Shown: positions 22,241 to 34,792, counted from the stretch's first letter. The stretch is 64,000 nucleotides of DNA from Aurifilum marmelostoma (GCA_027559495.1 JAMXSV010000023.1:1054001-1118000), one strand, 5' to 3'. Numbers and translations: made by a program. Notes: a model not told the origin generated them from the sequence alone.

Positions 22241-23506
22241 ATGCCACGAAAGAAGGCCCTCATCATCGGTATCAACTACACCGGTACTACGAATCAGCTG
22301 AATGGCTGCATCAACGATGCCATGAACGTGCGCGATTTCCTCGTGACCCAGCGTGACTTCTCGGACAGCAGCCACGACATGGTCATCATGACCGACGACC
22401 CAGAGAACGAGGGCACACCATATTGGCCCAGTGGAGAGAACATGTTAGCCGCCTTCAGGTGGCTGACTTCGTATAACGAGGCGGGAGACAGACTCTGGCT
22501 GTCATATTCTGGACACGGAGGTGTGTTCCCCGAAAGAAAAGAAAAAGCAGAGAGAGAGAGAGAGGGGGGGGGGGGGGAGATGGCCGCATGTAACTGACAA
22601 GAGGAAGGCCAGGTCAAGGACGAGGACGATGACCGCCCATCAGGTTTCGACGACACCATCTGCCCCGTCGACTTCCAGGAAAATGGCCAAATCACAAGCG
22701 ATCAGGTGAGAAAAAAAGAGACAGAGAGAGCACACTTGCACAAGACCCAGTGGCACGACTTGCGAATGCTGACTGTGTGTGCCCTCGCCTAGCTTCACCG
22801 AGCCATCGTAACGCCCATGAATCCTGAAGCGAGACTGACAATCCTCTTCGACTGCTGCCACTCGGGCTCCGCATGCGAGCTTCCATACGTCTTCCGGCCC
22901 GACGAAGACGGCAACATCAACCTGATGGACCAGATCAAAAAGGGTGTGGGACTCGTGCGCGCCGCAGAGCACCTGATACAGGGCGGCTGGAGCAGGGACA
23001 AGGTGTCGGATGCCAAGATGCTGCTCGGTGGTGCCACCGACTTCTTCAATGGCCTGCACCACGCCAGAGGCGGCGACGCGGACGATGAGGGACTGGCGGC
23101 TGAGAACTTTAAAGAGCACTGGGAGAGGGAGAACAAGGATGTGTGGATGTTCTCTGGCTGCCGTGATGATCAAACATCGGCAGATGCCACCATATCAGGG
23201 GCGGCCACAGGAGCCATGTCGTGGGCCTTCATCGGGACCATGAAGGAAAACCCCGAGCTGAGCTATGTGGAGGTACGTATATTGTCGACGCAGAGCCTCA
23301 CGCGATCATTAGTAAGGACTGCATGCTGACGGTTTGTTGAGGGGAAAAGATCCTGCAGACCACGCGCGAGAGGCTGCTCAACAACTATGCCCAAATCCCC
23401 CAGCTCAGCTGTGGTGGTCACTATGACCTCGACCAGCCGCTTCTGGTGAGTCCACCTACTCCCTCGTTCATTTGTCCATCGATGCGCTGACAAGTGACAG
23501 CTGTAA
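22241..23506 (+). CDS. Type I metacaspase (cysteine protease family C14B)
   Basis: Five exons (22241-22520, 22608-22705, 22793-23272, 23350-23445, 23501-23506) give 319 residues; the last exon encodes only Leu and the stop. The p20-like part starts at once: KKALIIGINYTGT, NGCINDAMNVRDFL, the catalytic His92 in LSYSGHGGQ (completed across intron 1) and Cys148 in LFDCCHSGSA. A p10-like part with MFSGCRDDQTSADA and GAMSWAFI follows after a longer Gly/Asp-rich linker. Metacaspases are Ca2+-dependent Arg/Lys-specific proteases linked to stress, protein-aggregate handling and cell death. Unlike most fungal type I enzymes it lacks the long Pro/Gln/Tyr-rich N-terminal prodomain, and no upstream exon was found. 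Intron 1 contains a GA repeat running into G14. Confidence 0.88.
22564..22577. repeat. Poly-G tract (14 nt) inside metacaspase intron 1
   Basis: A (GA)n run grades into G14 within the first intron; it could affect splicing or sequencing accuracy. Confidence 0.9.
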
Positions 23507-23916
23507 ATGGTCCATTCGAGAGGAATAGTGAATTTGCCAAAATTGATCGCATGGTCAGTACTGGAGATATACGAAAGCGGTTTCGTACCAGAGCTTTCTA
23601 CCCGGTGAAGATGCGGAAGGAAAATCAGAAGGAGGAGCATTGAAGATCTAGTCTGTGAATTTCCAAGCGTAAGGGGACAAGGGAGTATGGACGTGGTGTG
23701 GGGCTACTATAGTGGATGATGACTCAGCAGCTGTCACAAGCTGTCGTCAAGACTTGGCGCTTGTCACTTTCAACCTACTGCAGAAGTTAGGTCAGTCCCA
23801 ACTCAGCTTGACCCAAACCATGACAACCTACCGCCAGCAAGTCTCCATCTGTTTCACATAGCTTGCTTGCTGGCTCAATCCCATCTTGTCCCTCACGTGA
23901 TCACGGATTTGTCACA
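23507..23916. other. Intergenic region
   Basis: 410 bp between the metacaspase stop and the MED22 start. It contains 3' UTR and promoter only; no motif assigned. Confidence 0.45.
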
Positions 23917-24577
23917 ATGGAGCGCAATCAACAGGCAAACACGACGACGTCTCTCATGTGTAAGCGAAACCTCGATGAGAGGGCAGCAACGGTGAAAAGC
24001 ACCTGAGCTGACCCGTGGTGTTACGGTGGAGGACGGCCGCCCCGAGCTACCAGTGCTGATCATACTGCGTAACCAGTCCGAGAGGGAGAGACCATCGCCG
24101 AGATACTTCAAGCCTACCAGAAGCTCGTTGTCATCGCCACAGACCGCATCACCAACAAGGCCTCCATCGGCCAGGCCGCTCACAATAGCATGGCCATGCA
24201 GCTGGAGACCCAGAGGCTTGTATGCCAGGGCTGAATCTGAATCTTCATGCTCCTCTAGTAACTAGCTAATCTCGACTTGGGTGCAGATCAAAGGTGTCGA
24301 AAACCTGCTCGCCCTGACGCGCCGCATACGTGAGCTCTGGATCATCGGACCCTTGCGAAAGGCGGCCGAGGACAGCCAGCAGCTGGAGGAGTCCATCAAT
24401 ACAGATGTGCAAGCCGTCACCGATCTCCTGAATCGCCTGCGCTCGCATACTCGGCAGCAGTACGTCAGTGCTGGCGGAGGCTATGGGGAGTATGTCGTGG
24501 GGCCGCTCGCTCAACCCACAGCACCGGCACTGGTGCCGATGAGTGCGGCGCCCCCAAGGGGCAACGGACCGTCTTAG
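23917..24577 (+). CDS. MED22: Mediator complex subunit 22 (MED22/Srb6)
   Basis: Probable exons 23917-23959, 24077-24219 and 24287-24577 give 158 residues with consistent phases. The core ETIAEILQAYQKLV and SIGQAAHNSMAMQLETQRL, joined by the second intron to IKGVENLLALTRRIRELWI, then the ending GPLRK, match fungal MED22. MED22 is a head-module subunit that contacts RNA polymerase II in the nucleus. The first intron is the weak point: the chosen donor (GTAAGC at 23960) and acceptor (24075-24076) are in phase, but an alternative joining a donor near 23995 to an acceptor near 24084 would add about ten residues. A Pro/Gly-rich tail of about 40 residues follows the conserved helices. Essential in yeast; nothing suggests special regulation. 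Confidence 0.82.
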
Positions 24578-25304
24578 AACTGTTTGGTCTCGACAAATGC
24601 AGCATCTCTGAGAACGCAATTACAAATCTGGGAGATGGGCTGGCTAAGAAAAATCTCATCCTTCAGGTCTCCCTCACCACGATGTCACGAACAGCTAGCT
24701 CTGAAGGGGGGTTACCGCGATGCGTTCAAGCGTACTGGCGACTGCTTGACTGGGATGTGGCCTAATGCAAATGCTTGGGAGCCCGCGTGCTATGCAACTT
24801 CGTGATGACTTCTTTTCGAGCCAGATGAGTCGAGGGAGCTTGGAAATCGGAGGCATTCTAGCTGTCGCTATGGCCTACGGGCGGGATGGACAACCCTGTA
24901 CGGTTCCGATCCACGAGGCATGTCGTGTAGGATGTCGCAATGCTCTTCTCACTGTCACACATCAGCAGTCAGTCACGAATGATTGGTGCCTAGATAAGTT
25001 GGGACTCATCTGGACAGACCTCTAGAGTGGGCCGCACCGTGGGGAACCAGATGACAGCAAGCGTTCGACGCACCCTGTCAATCCAGCCCGCTCGGGCAGG
25101 CTCTCGCCCCGTTCAGAGAGTCAAGTCAACTTAGACCACAACACCCAGTATATCGTACACAGTGTTATTGCATCTGAAGGCTGAAGACTATTTCACACAA
25201 GAGTGACTGGACCCGACTGGGGAAAAGCAAGCTTATGTGACTCTGCGTATCGTCTGTGTCACAGCACTTTGCGTCCTGTGTTATGTGGGTGGTGTCCAGT
25301 CACG
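24578..25304. other. Intergenic region
   Basis: About 730 bp. An 86-codon ATG frame at 24765-25025 has no recognisable domain and is not supported as a gene. Confidence 0.4.
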
Positions 25305-25694
25305 ATGCATCATCCGGGCATAAATCATCTTATATATATCCCATATCCTCGGCATCTTCGGTACGATAACGGAATGGAACATCGGAAAACAAGTCCAATC
25401 TACATTGAAACCTTGTATCGTGACAATGATACAACCTTTGGTCGGCTCTTGAGGATGTATCTCTATTATTATATTCCATTTCGGGACTACCGCGCACCGC
25501 AGTATGCTCCCCACTGCATGTGCGACCACCCACTTCATGGTGGGGAGCCCTGCAAGGCGGACCTGTTCGGAAACTATAGGATCTGCCCATTCTGCACGAA
25601 CGACCACAGGACTTCTGGACAGGATGGTGTCGGTGGAGGTGGTACCGGTTCTGGGACTGGAGCTGCTGGGCCGGCGTGGGCATACTATGCGTGA
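25305..25694 (+). CDS. Small hypothetical protein with Cys/His cluster
   Basis: A 129-residue frame from ATG 25305, with an alternative ATG at 25374. The N-terminal half is rich in Tyr and Arg. The middle holds a possible metal knuckle, CMCDHPLHGGEPC followed 12 residues later by ICPFC, and the end is a Gly-rich linker (GVGGGGTGSGTG). The Cys/His pattern resembles small fungal proteins I have seen with C-x-C-x(2)-P-L-H but I cannot name a family. There is no signal peptide or membrane segment. Because the surrounding 3 kb is otherwise empty, this could be a lone small gene or a chance frame; the non-random Cys pairs favour the former. Confidence 0.42.
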   Translation: MHHPGINHLIYIPYPRHLRYDNGMEHRKTSPIYIETLYRDNDTTFGRLLRMYLYYYIPFRDYRAPQYAPHCMCDHPLHGGEPCKADLFGNYRICPFCTNDHRTSGQDGVGGGGTGSGTGAAGPAWAYYA

Positions 25695-27946
25695 TTCGGA
25701 ATAAGGTCTGGGGCTTGGTGTCGGGGGAGTTTCTAGCCTCGGTGTGCCTAGATCGTGGCATGTATGGATTCTATTGGTAGAGATTTACATAATTCAAATG
25801 TTCAGGCTATTCGACATAGTATGGGGCTGGCGCCACAGGTCTACCGTCGTACTGCTGGTGGTCGCGTGCATGCCCTTGTACGTACCTGCTTCTCGACAGA
25901 TCCCTCCATCTTGAGCTATACTATGGTACCCTGATAGGAAGTGGCCTCTGACTGTTCGCCACTACTTCTGACTGCCATTGTCCATCCCTCGACGAATCCA
26001 AGTGCATCCTTCTCCTGCATATCGTGTCAATCACTTGTACTTTGGCAATCGTATGTAGATGGCCATCTCATGATTCTTGGAGATGATTGGACAGGGGTTA
26101 GGTACCTGGATGTTTTAGGGTAACACGTTACATGGCGTGCTCAGTTTGGCGCCAGTCAGGACAGGGTCTGGCGATGTCCGGCTTGTCAGCGCCACCACAA
26201 ACGGACAAGGATGTTGACTTCTGGCATCCAGCCTCACCCTCACCACCACCCCGAGCTCACTCAACACCATCGCCACACACTACCAGCAATGATTCCTGTC
26301 TTGGCCAATCCTTCGCAGCGTAGCACACCTCTGTCATCGTCATGCCAAGACACCTTAAAGTCCTCCTGAAGCTCAAGCCGGCTGAGAGGCCATCGCCTGA
26401 ACAAGAAGGTGATGTAGAGTTGGAGGTGATCACGAGGACTTGGCAGGCTTACTATCGACAGTTCCGAGGCAGCGTGTTGGTTGAGGGCCTTCCTTGGGGC
26501 TCTTCACTCTGTCGTGGAATAGCACTAGAACGCTTCTAGGGCCGCCGAGGCTTGAGGGCGGCACGGCTTGTATTAGTTGCCAAGAGTCAGTTGACGATGG
26601 CGTTCGGTAAACAGAAAAAGCATGAGAAACGGGGACTTCCGAGATTTGGATTTCAGCCATCTTCTCTAGACCAACATGAAGCACGGCACAAGTGGAGACA
26701 TTGTTCACAATACCATATGTTGAGAAGTACCGCAGTAGATCACCATTGCCCAATGGCGAGGGCTGTGGATGGTTGATATGGGGGTTATGAAACACAATCA
26801 AGTAATTAAAATCTATAGAGTTCGTAAATAGGGGTTGCTGCGAATGCAGCTATTGCGGTATGCACTTGTCATCGTTTCAATACATCAAACTGCCCAAGAG
26901 ACCATCATGAGACTCATATAAAGCTAACAATACCTCCTTCGGTATTGAGCGTCACTTGAATTAATTAGTCAACGACGCGGAGCAGGACGCGTGGCTGACA
27001 CCTCGGCCGACCTTATCAATGGGGGCCCTTTAAAGAAAAACTTTTTCTCTTCCTTTCATTCTCTACTTTTTTTTTTTTTTTCCTGAACCAACGCCAAGAT
27101 GATAAAGCACCATCCAATCCTAACATGACCCGCGCAACCCCGGCTCAATGTCACTTGCCAAGTCGCCTAGCGTTCAACGTGCTCAGGGATGATGGCTTGG
27201 CGTTCTCTGCTCTCCAGACAGGAACCCTTCGTGTTTGATTCCTTCCTGACGCTACCACCAGGAACAAGGCATGCTGAGAAGGCACGACTGACACTGACCC
27301 AGGTGCGGACAGTATGGAAGAAACTGGCATGAGAAGGTCCTACCAGATCACTTTCCCTGTTTGTCACTGACGGGCGAGAGCTGAAAAGCTCGGTGCCAAA
27401 CTAGGCTCAGAGCAACAGCTCTCCAGAGCCAATATAGGATAACTAACTCCTTGCTCTGACGTCCGAGGTTAGCTGGAGCCTCATCCTCGGCCACACACCA
27501 AACCTTCTGCTACTGTATAGTCTAGCGGCCAAATTTACGCTGGCCCAGAAGAGGGAGGAGGGGAATCCAGATGCTACGTGCCCCAGATCTGAATACAGGG
27601 TCCCCTGCTCTCGTCATCATTGGCCGCCCCCGAGGTGTTGGGTAGGCTGCGTATAACAGAGACGGCCCAGAAGACGGTCTAGAATCGAAGACGATCATGC
27701 CTGAATCAAGAGGATGTTCCGATTACCATCTCTTGTCGTCTAATACCCTCATTGGGGCGGCTGAGCCATGATAAGGGAACATGAGCTTGGCTGTCATGCG
27801 ACCATCCCCGCGGGCCTACATATTCACCCTCGAACCCCTCCTCCTCCTCCGCCGTGGCCGAGCTTCCTCTTCTCTCACCAGAGTCTCTCGCTCCACACGC
27901 CTCGAGCTTCCCCCCCTCCTTGCCTGGCTAAGCACACGCGCTAGAA
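25695..27946. other. Long intergenic region
   Basis: About 2.25 kb. A 65-codon ATG frame at 26342-26539 (RTWQAYYRQFRGS-containing) is the most protein-like stretch but has no known domain. A T15-type tract lies near 27067-27081. The CT-rich 160 bp before 27947 look like the leader of the peptide transporter. Confidence 0.4.
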
Positions 27947-29980
27947 ATGTCACAGACGGTGAACCTGGACAGGGCTGAGCTCGCCCAGGCTGAGCTCGCC
28001 ATGGAGGGCCTGAACCCTGGCCCGGCCCTGGGCACGGTCGAGGAGCTCAAGGCTGGCAAGGGCAGCATGGACGTGAGCCACAACGTCGATCTCGCTGCCG
28101 CTGACTCCCTGGAAGGCACCGACGGTCTCGTCGACGACCAGCCCACAGACGAGGAGATGCACACGCTTCGAAGGGTGTCTGGCAAGATCAGCTGGTCTGC
28201 CTACTCGGTTGCCGTGTGCGAGCTGGCCGAGCGCTTCTCCTACTACGGCTCGAGCATTCTGTACACCAACTTTGTGGTACATGGTCTGCCCGAGGGATCC
28301 AACACTGGTGCTGGCTACGGCCATGGAGGCCAATCAGGTGCGCTGGGCCTGGGCAGCCGTGCAGGCCAGGGTATCTCTCTCACGAACCAGTTCTTTGCCT
28401 ACATGGTTCCCCTCTTTGGGTAAGAAAGCTCGAGACTCTCCTGGATATGCATGCTCCTGGCGACAAGGCGGACAGATACTAATGTGGATGGCGACGATAG
28501 TGGTTGGCTTGCAGACGCAAAGCTGGGCCGGTACAAGACGATTCACATCGCCATCTGCGTCTCCATGATCGCACACGTTATCCTCGTGGCGGCTTCTGCC
28601 CCCTCCGTCATCGTCCACCAGTCCAACTCCCTGGCGGCTTTCATCATCGGCATGCTGGTCCTGTGTATCGGCACCGGTCTGTTCAAGGCCAACGTCGCGC
28701 CCCTCCTCGCCGAGCAAAACCACGACCGCAGGATGTACGTCAAGACCCTCAAGTCGGGCGAGCGTGTCATCGTCGACCCGGCCGTCACCAATACGCGCAT
28801 CTTCCTGTACTTCTACTTCGCCATCAACGTGGGCTCGCTTGCTGGGCAGATTGGCATGGTCTACGTCGAGCTGTATGTCGGCTTCTGGCTGGCCTTCCTG
28901 CTGCCTACAGTCCTGTTTGCCATCTGCCCCGTCATCCTGGCCGTCATGAGGAAGCGTTACACACTTAGCCCTCCCACCGGCTCCGTGTTTGGCAAGATGC
29001 TCAAGATGGTCGGCATGGCTATGCGCGGGAAGTGGTTGTCTACTGTTTTCAACCCTGCAAAGTTCAGGCGGGAGTTCACATGGGATGCGGTTCGCCCTTC
29101 TATGGTTCCTGAGCATGAGCGTCCCGGCTGGATGACCTATGATGACGCCTGGGTCGATGAGGTCCGCCGTGGTTTGAAGGCGTGCAAGGTCTTCTTGTTC
29201 CTGCCCATCTTCTTCTTGGCATATAACCAGATGACCAACAACCTCACGACGTAAGTAGCCATTTCTTGGGCTAAACCCCCTTCTGCGTTTGATGGGAAAT
29301 CATCAGCTGACGAAACCAACAACAGCCAAGCCTCGACTATGGTCCTCAACGGCACGCCGAACGACCTCATCCAGAACCTCAACCCTATCTCCATCGTGAT
29401 CCTGATTCCCATCCTCGACAGAATTGTCTACCCTGGCTTCCGCAAGTTGGGTTTCAACTTCACACCGCTCAAGCGCATGGCTACTGGTTTCCTCTTCTCC
29501 TCCCTGTCCATGATTGCCGCAGCTGTGATGCAGTACTACATCGAGAAGATGTCCCCCTGCGGCAAGCACACCACCGACGAGGGGTGCACCGCCCCCATCA
29601 ACGTGTGGGCGCAGTGCCTCCCCTACGTCCTGGTCGGCATCTCCGAGATCTTCACCAACACGACCTCGCTCGAGTACGCCTTCTCCAAGGCTCCCGAGAA
29701 CATGAAGTCCATGGTCATGGCCGTCAACCTGTTCATGTCGGCCATCTCTAGCGCGCTGGGCGAGGCCTTTACTCCTCTGGCTGGCGACCCCAACTGGGTC
29801 TGGAACTATGGCTCTGTGGCCATCATCGCAGCCGTGGGCGGTGCAGCCTTCTGGCTCTGCTTTAGACACCTGGATAAGGAGGAGGATATGTGGAACAACC
29901 TCGCCAAGAGTCAATATAAGGGGTCATCTCAGCCCAACTCTGGCCACACAGCGGATGACCAGATCGCAGAGAAGGCATGA
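27947..29980 (+). CDS. Proton-dependent oligopeptide transporter (POT/PTR2 family)
   Basis: Three exons (27947-28419, 28501-29250, 29326-29980) give 625 residues with consistent phases. A hydrophilic N-terminus of about 75 residues is followed by 12 predicted membrane segments. Family marks are ELAERFSYYGSSILYTNFV in TM1 (the ExxERFxYY proton-coupling element), PLFGGWLADAKLGRYKTI after intron 1 (PTR2 signature 1), and FYFAINVGSLAG in TM5. A cytosolic loop lies between the halves, and TYDDA-type acidic sequence precedes TM7. PTR2 proteins import di- and tripeptides with H+ across the plasma membrane and in fungi respond to nitrogen source. The charged C-terminal tail may carry ubiquitination lysines, which I infer from yeast Ptr2 only. 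Confidence 0.92.
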
Positions 29981-30381
29981 GAGGCTTGTTGATAGTTGGC
30001 CTGGGGCATCGAGATTGATGAGGATGTTATTGCCTGCTGGTTGTTGGCGCGTATTCACTCATCTGTCTCCCTCGCCTGCCGAGGAAGAACCGCTTAGCGA
30101 GGCCTGCCTTCTATATGTGTGTCTGGGTTCCGTCGATCGGGGATTAGATAGTAGTAGTAGTACCTTAGCCGATAACTTTAATAAATAGCATGCTATCATC
30201 CATCACAGAAGACCAGGGTCCCGACATCCTTTGTGTTGTGTGTGCTGGCTTCAAAAACACATCCGACGATCTGCTTCCCTTTTATGACCACTTCGAGGAG
30301 GACCGTGCGTCGTCAACTTACTAGAGTACAACAGCGTCACATGGCGTCTGGGCATGCGTGGCATGGCACTGCATACACCTG

Positions 30382-30394
30382 CCCCCCCCCCCCC
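30382..30394. repeat. Poly-C tract (13 nt)
   Basis: Uninterrupted C13 in the intergenic region downstream of the peptide transporter. Confidence 0.9.
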
Positions 30395-31560
30395 AATCCC
30401 CCTCGTTTCTAGCGCAGCGTGTGCATGCGCGTACAATGCGACGATCCTTTCTTTTTTGTCTCTGGGCGTGTTGCGTTCATTTGTGAAACAAGGAAGAACG
30501 GCCCCTGAGAACAAGACAAGACGTGACAGGATTCACTAATGTGGAGGATGTAACCCCATGAAAACGTGACTGAACACCTACGTACATGATACACTCTATA
30601 GGAGAGGGGAGGAGACGGCCTCGCAAGGTCGATCCCAAATTGGCAGACCACGCGTGTGTGGTCAGGATCCAGAATTCTCGAGGCGATTAGGCGCGGGCGA
30701 TATGGCCCGAACGAGACAGAAACAGCGATGACTTTGGAGTGTGCCCCATGAGAAGAAATCTTTTGTCTCCTTCGTTCAACCCCCTGTATGATAATAGGAT
30801 TTCTGCCCCTATAATTACTATGTACAAGTATTCACCTACGCATTGGCGTCCATCGCTGTTAGTGATGCGGCAAAATCCTGTTTCTGACAAGAGAGTTTTC
30901 TTATGCAATGGTATTATTTTACGGTGAGCAGCTGTAGACAGTAGGTACCAATTAATTGCTCTGCGATTTGATCCTCTGAGTAGACTTTTGCCCAAAGAAT
31001 CTTGTGAGGGTTCTTCTGCTTTACTGGGAAACTATAATGCCTGTGCTTCTTTCACTCCCTCAACAGTATTACCTGACTTGAATGTATCCAGCCCTGGGCA
31101 TATACCTGCTACGACTCGTCTGTTCCAAAAGAAAAAAGCGTGCAAGACTGGGTATCACTAACTCGACCTCACATCAGTCCCAGCCAATTGGAACCGAAAT
31201 TTCCCACCCAAAAAAACGGAGATATTCCACGTTCTATCCCATCCAGCCCACCTCTACGCTCACCTTGGTACGGGCTACCTACAAGTGGGCCTGATGCCGG
31301 GGTTCACTGGGCCGATTAGTAGCATTTCGAGGACGGAATCCATGCAGCCCATCACGCGATACAACAAGGTTACCGTCCTCCTCCTGACGGGGCCCCGGGG
31401 GATGATCCATCGTCGTCCGTGCGTCCAATCCCGTGCCCCTATCTATCAACTCACGACGGCGCACTAACAACGTTTTCCTACAATGTATTAAGTCTTCTTG
31501 GCCTATGCACAAATAAAAGAACTTGATGTATATACCACGACCTGCATAGCAGTGTGCCTT

Positions 31561-31574
31561 CCCCCCCCCCCCCC
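31561..31574. repeat. Poly-C tract (14 nt)
   Basis: Uninterrupted C14 in the same intergenic region, followed by a CCCACCCACC stretch. Confidence 0.9.
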
Positions 31575-32925
31575 ACCCACCTGCCCTGCATCCACATGCC
31601 CTGATCTACTCACTGTGCAGATCCGCAACAGGAACGGATCCATAACGGCGATTCCCGTCAAATGAAAATGTCTTGCAATCAACCTTTCCTCCAATAACGA
31701 AGCACAAATCTCCCTGTCTAAAGTTTTTCCTTCGACGTAAGGTGTGTGCGCGATAATGACACGCAATTCACCCGCATCGCCTGACCTGTGCCCACTTGTA
31801 GCTCCAGTGATTGTATCAACATGAGGCACGGCGGCTTATTGGATGCTAGGGAGCTCACTCCGGAGCGGTTATTGGGTAATCTCCAGGACACAGGCTAAGC
31901 CACCACACGAAGGGGGGGTGGAGGGGTGGGCGAAGAATTAACAGCAATAAATATGCAGCAAGGAGATATTATCCGTACGTGGCCATCCGTAACGAGCACA
32001 TTTCTATGGTAGCCTACTTGTGCAGTTTAGTCCTCTTTCCGTCTGGTGGGTGGGGAGAAGAGGATCCGGGAGTTGGAAATGGAGGGGCCGGCAGTCTCCC
32101 AACGGTTTATACATACTATCCCATGGTACTGCGGTACCAACAAATGAACCTTCGCTTAATCTTTAGTAGTACGTAGCGTAACTGTAATCTAGTATGCGAC
32201 CTCGGTCGTGGCAGTAACAAATTTGTGGACCTCGACAGAAGAAGGGGAAAAAGAAGAACCAGCCGGCGGCGAGGCAGAGTGGTCTTGCAAATCAATCGCT
32301 GGGGTGGAGGGGCTCAAGACATCCACAATATGCAACAAGCCACAGTGGTGACACCCCCCCCTTTCCATGATCGATCGAAACAAGAGTGACCTTTTTTTTT
32401 TTTTTTCTCTCTCTTTTCTTTTCGATTCCCCTTCCCCTCCTCGCGAAACCGAATCATCCCCATGCCATCCATTCGACCTGCACGTTTCACGACCCCTTGT
32501 GCCCGAGAAAGGTCTGGCCTCCTTTTGCCGCTCTGCGAACCACGAACCAGCCTTCAGTTTCGGTGCCCCGACGTGCAGTAGTCAAAGGCATGTTGCGCGG
32601 AGTGGTACCAACTAGTGAGGCGGCGGAATGCAGTGATTAGCCTGTCGTGTAGATGAACAGACACTGGTCTGCATCCGTTGATAAGGAACCGTTTTCTTTT
32701 TCCCCATCCTTATTTATTTTTGTTTTTTTTTTCTATATATCGTCCTGAACAAGGGCCGGTCATCTTGGGGGCCGGATTATATCATCCATTCTACCTTCTC
32801 GTCTATTGCAGTTTGTCTACGACAACTTTTTCTGTCCTACGAAATTCATGCAACATTCCTATCACCATTGCTGGACTGGTAACAGCGTCAAGCCTTCTAT
32901 GTAGGAGGGCTCAAAGGTCATCTCG

Positions 32926-34792
32926 ATGGCTCAGCTGCCAGACGGGGCAGCAGGAGCGGCTGCTGGCGTGCTGATATGGTCCTCGATATGTTTCCTGAGC
33001 AACTGCCTTTTTATATGGCTGCTCTGGGGCGCCCATGAGAGACGCAGCTGTTAGTCCTCTCTGTCTTTCGATTTGTCTGGCATTCTTGTTGATGCCTCTG
33101 GAGCTGATAATATTTTGATATAATCACAGTCATATTCTGCATCTCTTGGATTACCCTCCTAGCCACGACCACAAGTATCATCTCGCAGGCCAACGACTGT
33201 TTGTACGTTTCTGCATACCTCACCCCATCATCGAAGGGTAATCTATGTTGATTGCGACTTACAATGTGTAGACATTACACAGACATCATGTGGACGAGGC
33301 TGAGGATAGCACAAGCCAGCCCCAACAGCCCCGTGCCGGTTGCAACGAATGGCTGTACCGGAGTTGATCTCGTCATGTCCTGGATCAGTATGTGGCTGTC
33401 GTCTTCTATTTCTCTGTGCTCTTCTTTCTTGTTATTCCCAGGAGAATTTGTCACCACTAACAATGGTTGGCCGTGAAGGATGGGGTTGTTACGTCGCTGA
33501 GGCCGGCCTCGCTTGTTCCTGGGCATTCAACCTCACCGCAGCTGTGTATGGATGGAATACGAACCCGCGCATCCAACGGCACCTCAGCATCATCAGCGAG
33601 ATGGGGAAGGTGGTGCCCATCATGGCCGTCATGGGATCCATGTGCCTCCTCTATTCACCGAGCCTCCAGCAGTCCTACTGGTGGTATTACTTTACCATGA
33701 ACTTTTGCTGTACGTTCCGAGAGAGAACACCACTCACTACCTTGCAGGAGGAAAATTGCTCACTAACAGACTAATGACCGCTCTCTTCGCATACAGACTG
33801 CCTCTTCCTAATCGTCGCCCTCAGCATGATGTTCCTCATCTTCGTCGAGTACCTACAGACCCGCCTCCTCTTCCGGCGCATGAACCGCCAGCAGCGCCAC
33901 GAGTTCATATGCCAGCCCTCAGACACGCCCTCCCCGCGCGGCAGGTCCGACTCGGAAGGGACGAGCATTCTCACTTCGTGTCGCCCGCGAGGCGCGCCCG
34001 GGTCGCACTTTGGTGCCCTGCAGCAGCAGGAGGGCGGCATCTACGACAAGTATCTCATCGTGCGGACTCTCATCCCACTGCTTGTGTTGAGGTGAGACCA
34101 TGTCCCAAGCAGCGTGCCCGAAGCTGAGCGGGTGGTGGTCATCACTACTGGCCCAGCACGCTCAAGTTCTCGACCGCATACCCTAGTCGCGATTCAGTAC
34201 GTATATGCAATACTGACAAGACACTGAACGTCCCCCCGTCATCACCACCAGCGTCTTCGAAGTCTTCAACATCATGATCACCAAGTCCGAGCGCAAAAAG
34301 TTCCAGCAGTTCGCCCAGACCGCCGCCCCGGACCTCACGGCCTCCATGGCCCGGTCCTGGTTCGCCAGCTACATCCCAGGCTGCCTCGCCTCCCTCGTCC
34401 TCCCGCTGGCCTTCGCGACCACGCGCAACTTCTCCGAGCGCCTGTACCAGACGTTTGTGCCCGAGCGCCTCCAGTCCTCGGAGAGGAAGCGCCGGTTCTG
34501 GCAGTCCAGCGAGCTGACCTACGCGGCCATGGACAACGACAAGGGGATCCTGTCGCGCCAGAAGAGGCTGCTGATGGAGGACCGGCTGCGCATCGAGGTC
34601 ACGTACGAGTTTGAGGTGCGCAGCGAGGCGCCCGCGAGCAGGGAGGTGGTGGCCGAGGTCATTGGGAAGGGCGGGAGCGCGGCGTATCCGTATAACGTCG
34701 AGGATCACAAGTGGGGGGATACGGAGAGGATACTGCCCAGGAGGCCGAGCGTTTCGTTTGTCCCAAGTCGTGGCTCGAACGGAGCGGTATGA
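32926..34792 (+). CDS. Seven-transmembrane (GPCR-like) membrane protein, family unknown
   Basis: Six exons (32926-33049, 33130-33202, 33272-33387, 33479-33709, 33797-34091, 34252-34792) give 459 residues; all five introns agree in phase, and intron 3 has a CTAAC branch site just before its acceptor. Seven hydrophobic spans can be placed: SSICFLSNCLFIWLLW; FCISWITLLATTTSII; AEAGLACSWAFNLTAAVYGW; VVPIMAVMGSMCLLY; CLFLIVALSMMFLIFVEYL; YLIVRTLIPLLVLSVF; and FASYIPGCLASLVLPLAF. A long intracellular-type loop with RRMNRQQR lies between spans 5 and 6, and a charged tail of about 100 residues ends the protein. Topology fits a fungal GPCR-like receptor, but I do not recognise a named class (not Pth11/CFEM, Ste2/Ste3 or cAR-like by eye). 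The ligand is unknown. Confidence 0.8.

Larger units (their letters stand above)
29981..32925. other. Long intergenic region with homopolymer tracts
   Basis: About 2.9 kb without a supportable gene. It holds two poly-C tracts (30382-30394 and 31561-31574) and T-rich runs near 32391-32406 and 32723-32732. The last few hundred bp probably form the promoter and leader of the seven-transmembrane gene. Confidence 0.45.

Noticed and set aside
28334..29116. 260-codon minus-strand frame opposite the peptide transporter
   Set aside because: His/Asp/Val-rich shadow without domains; sense strand encodes a full POT protein.
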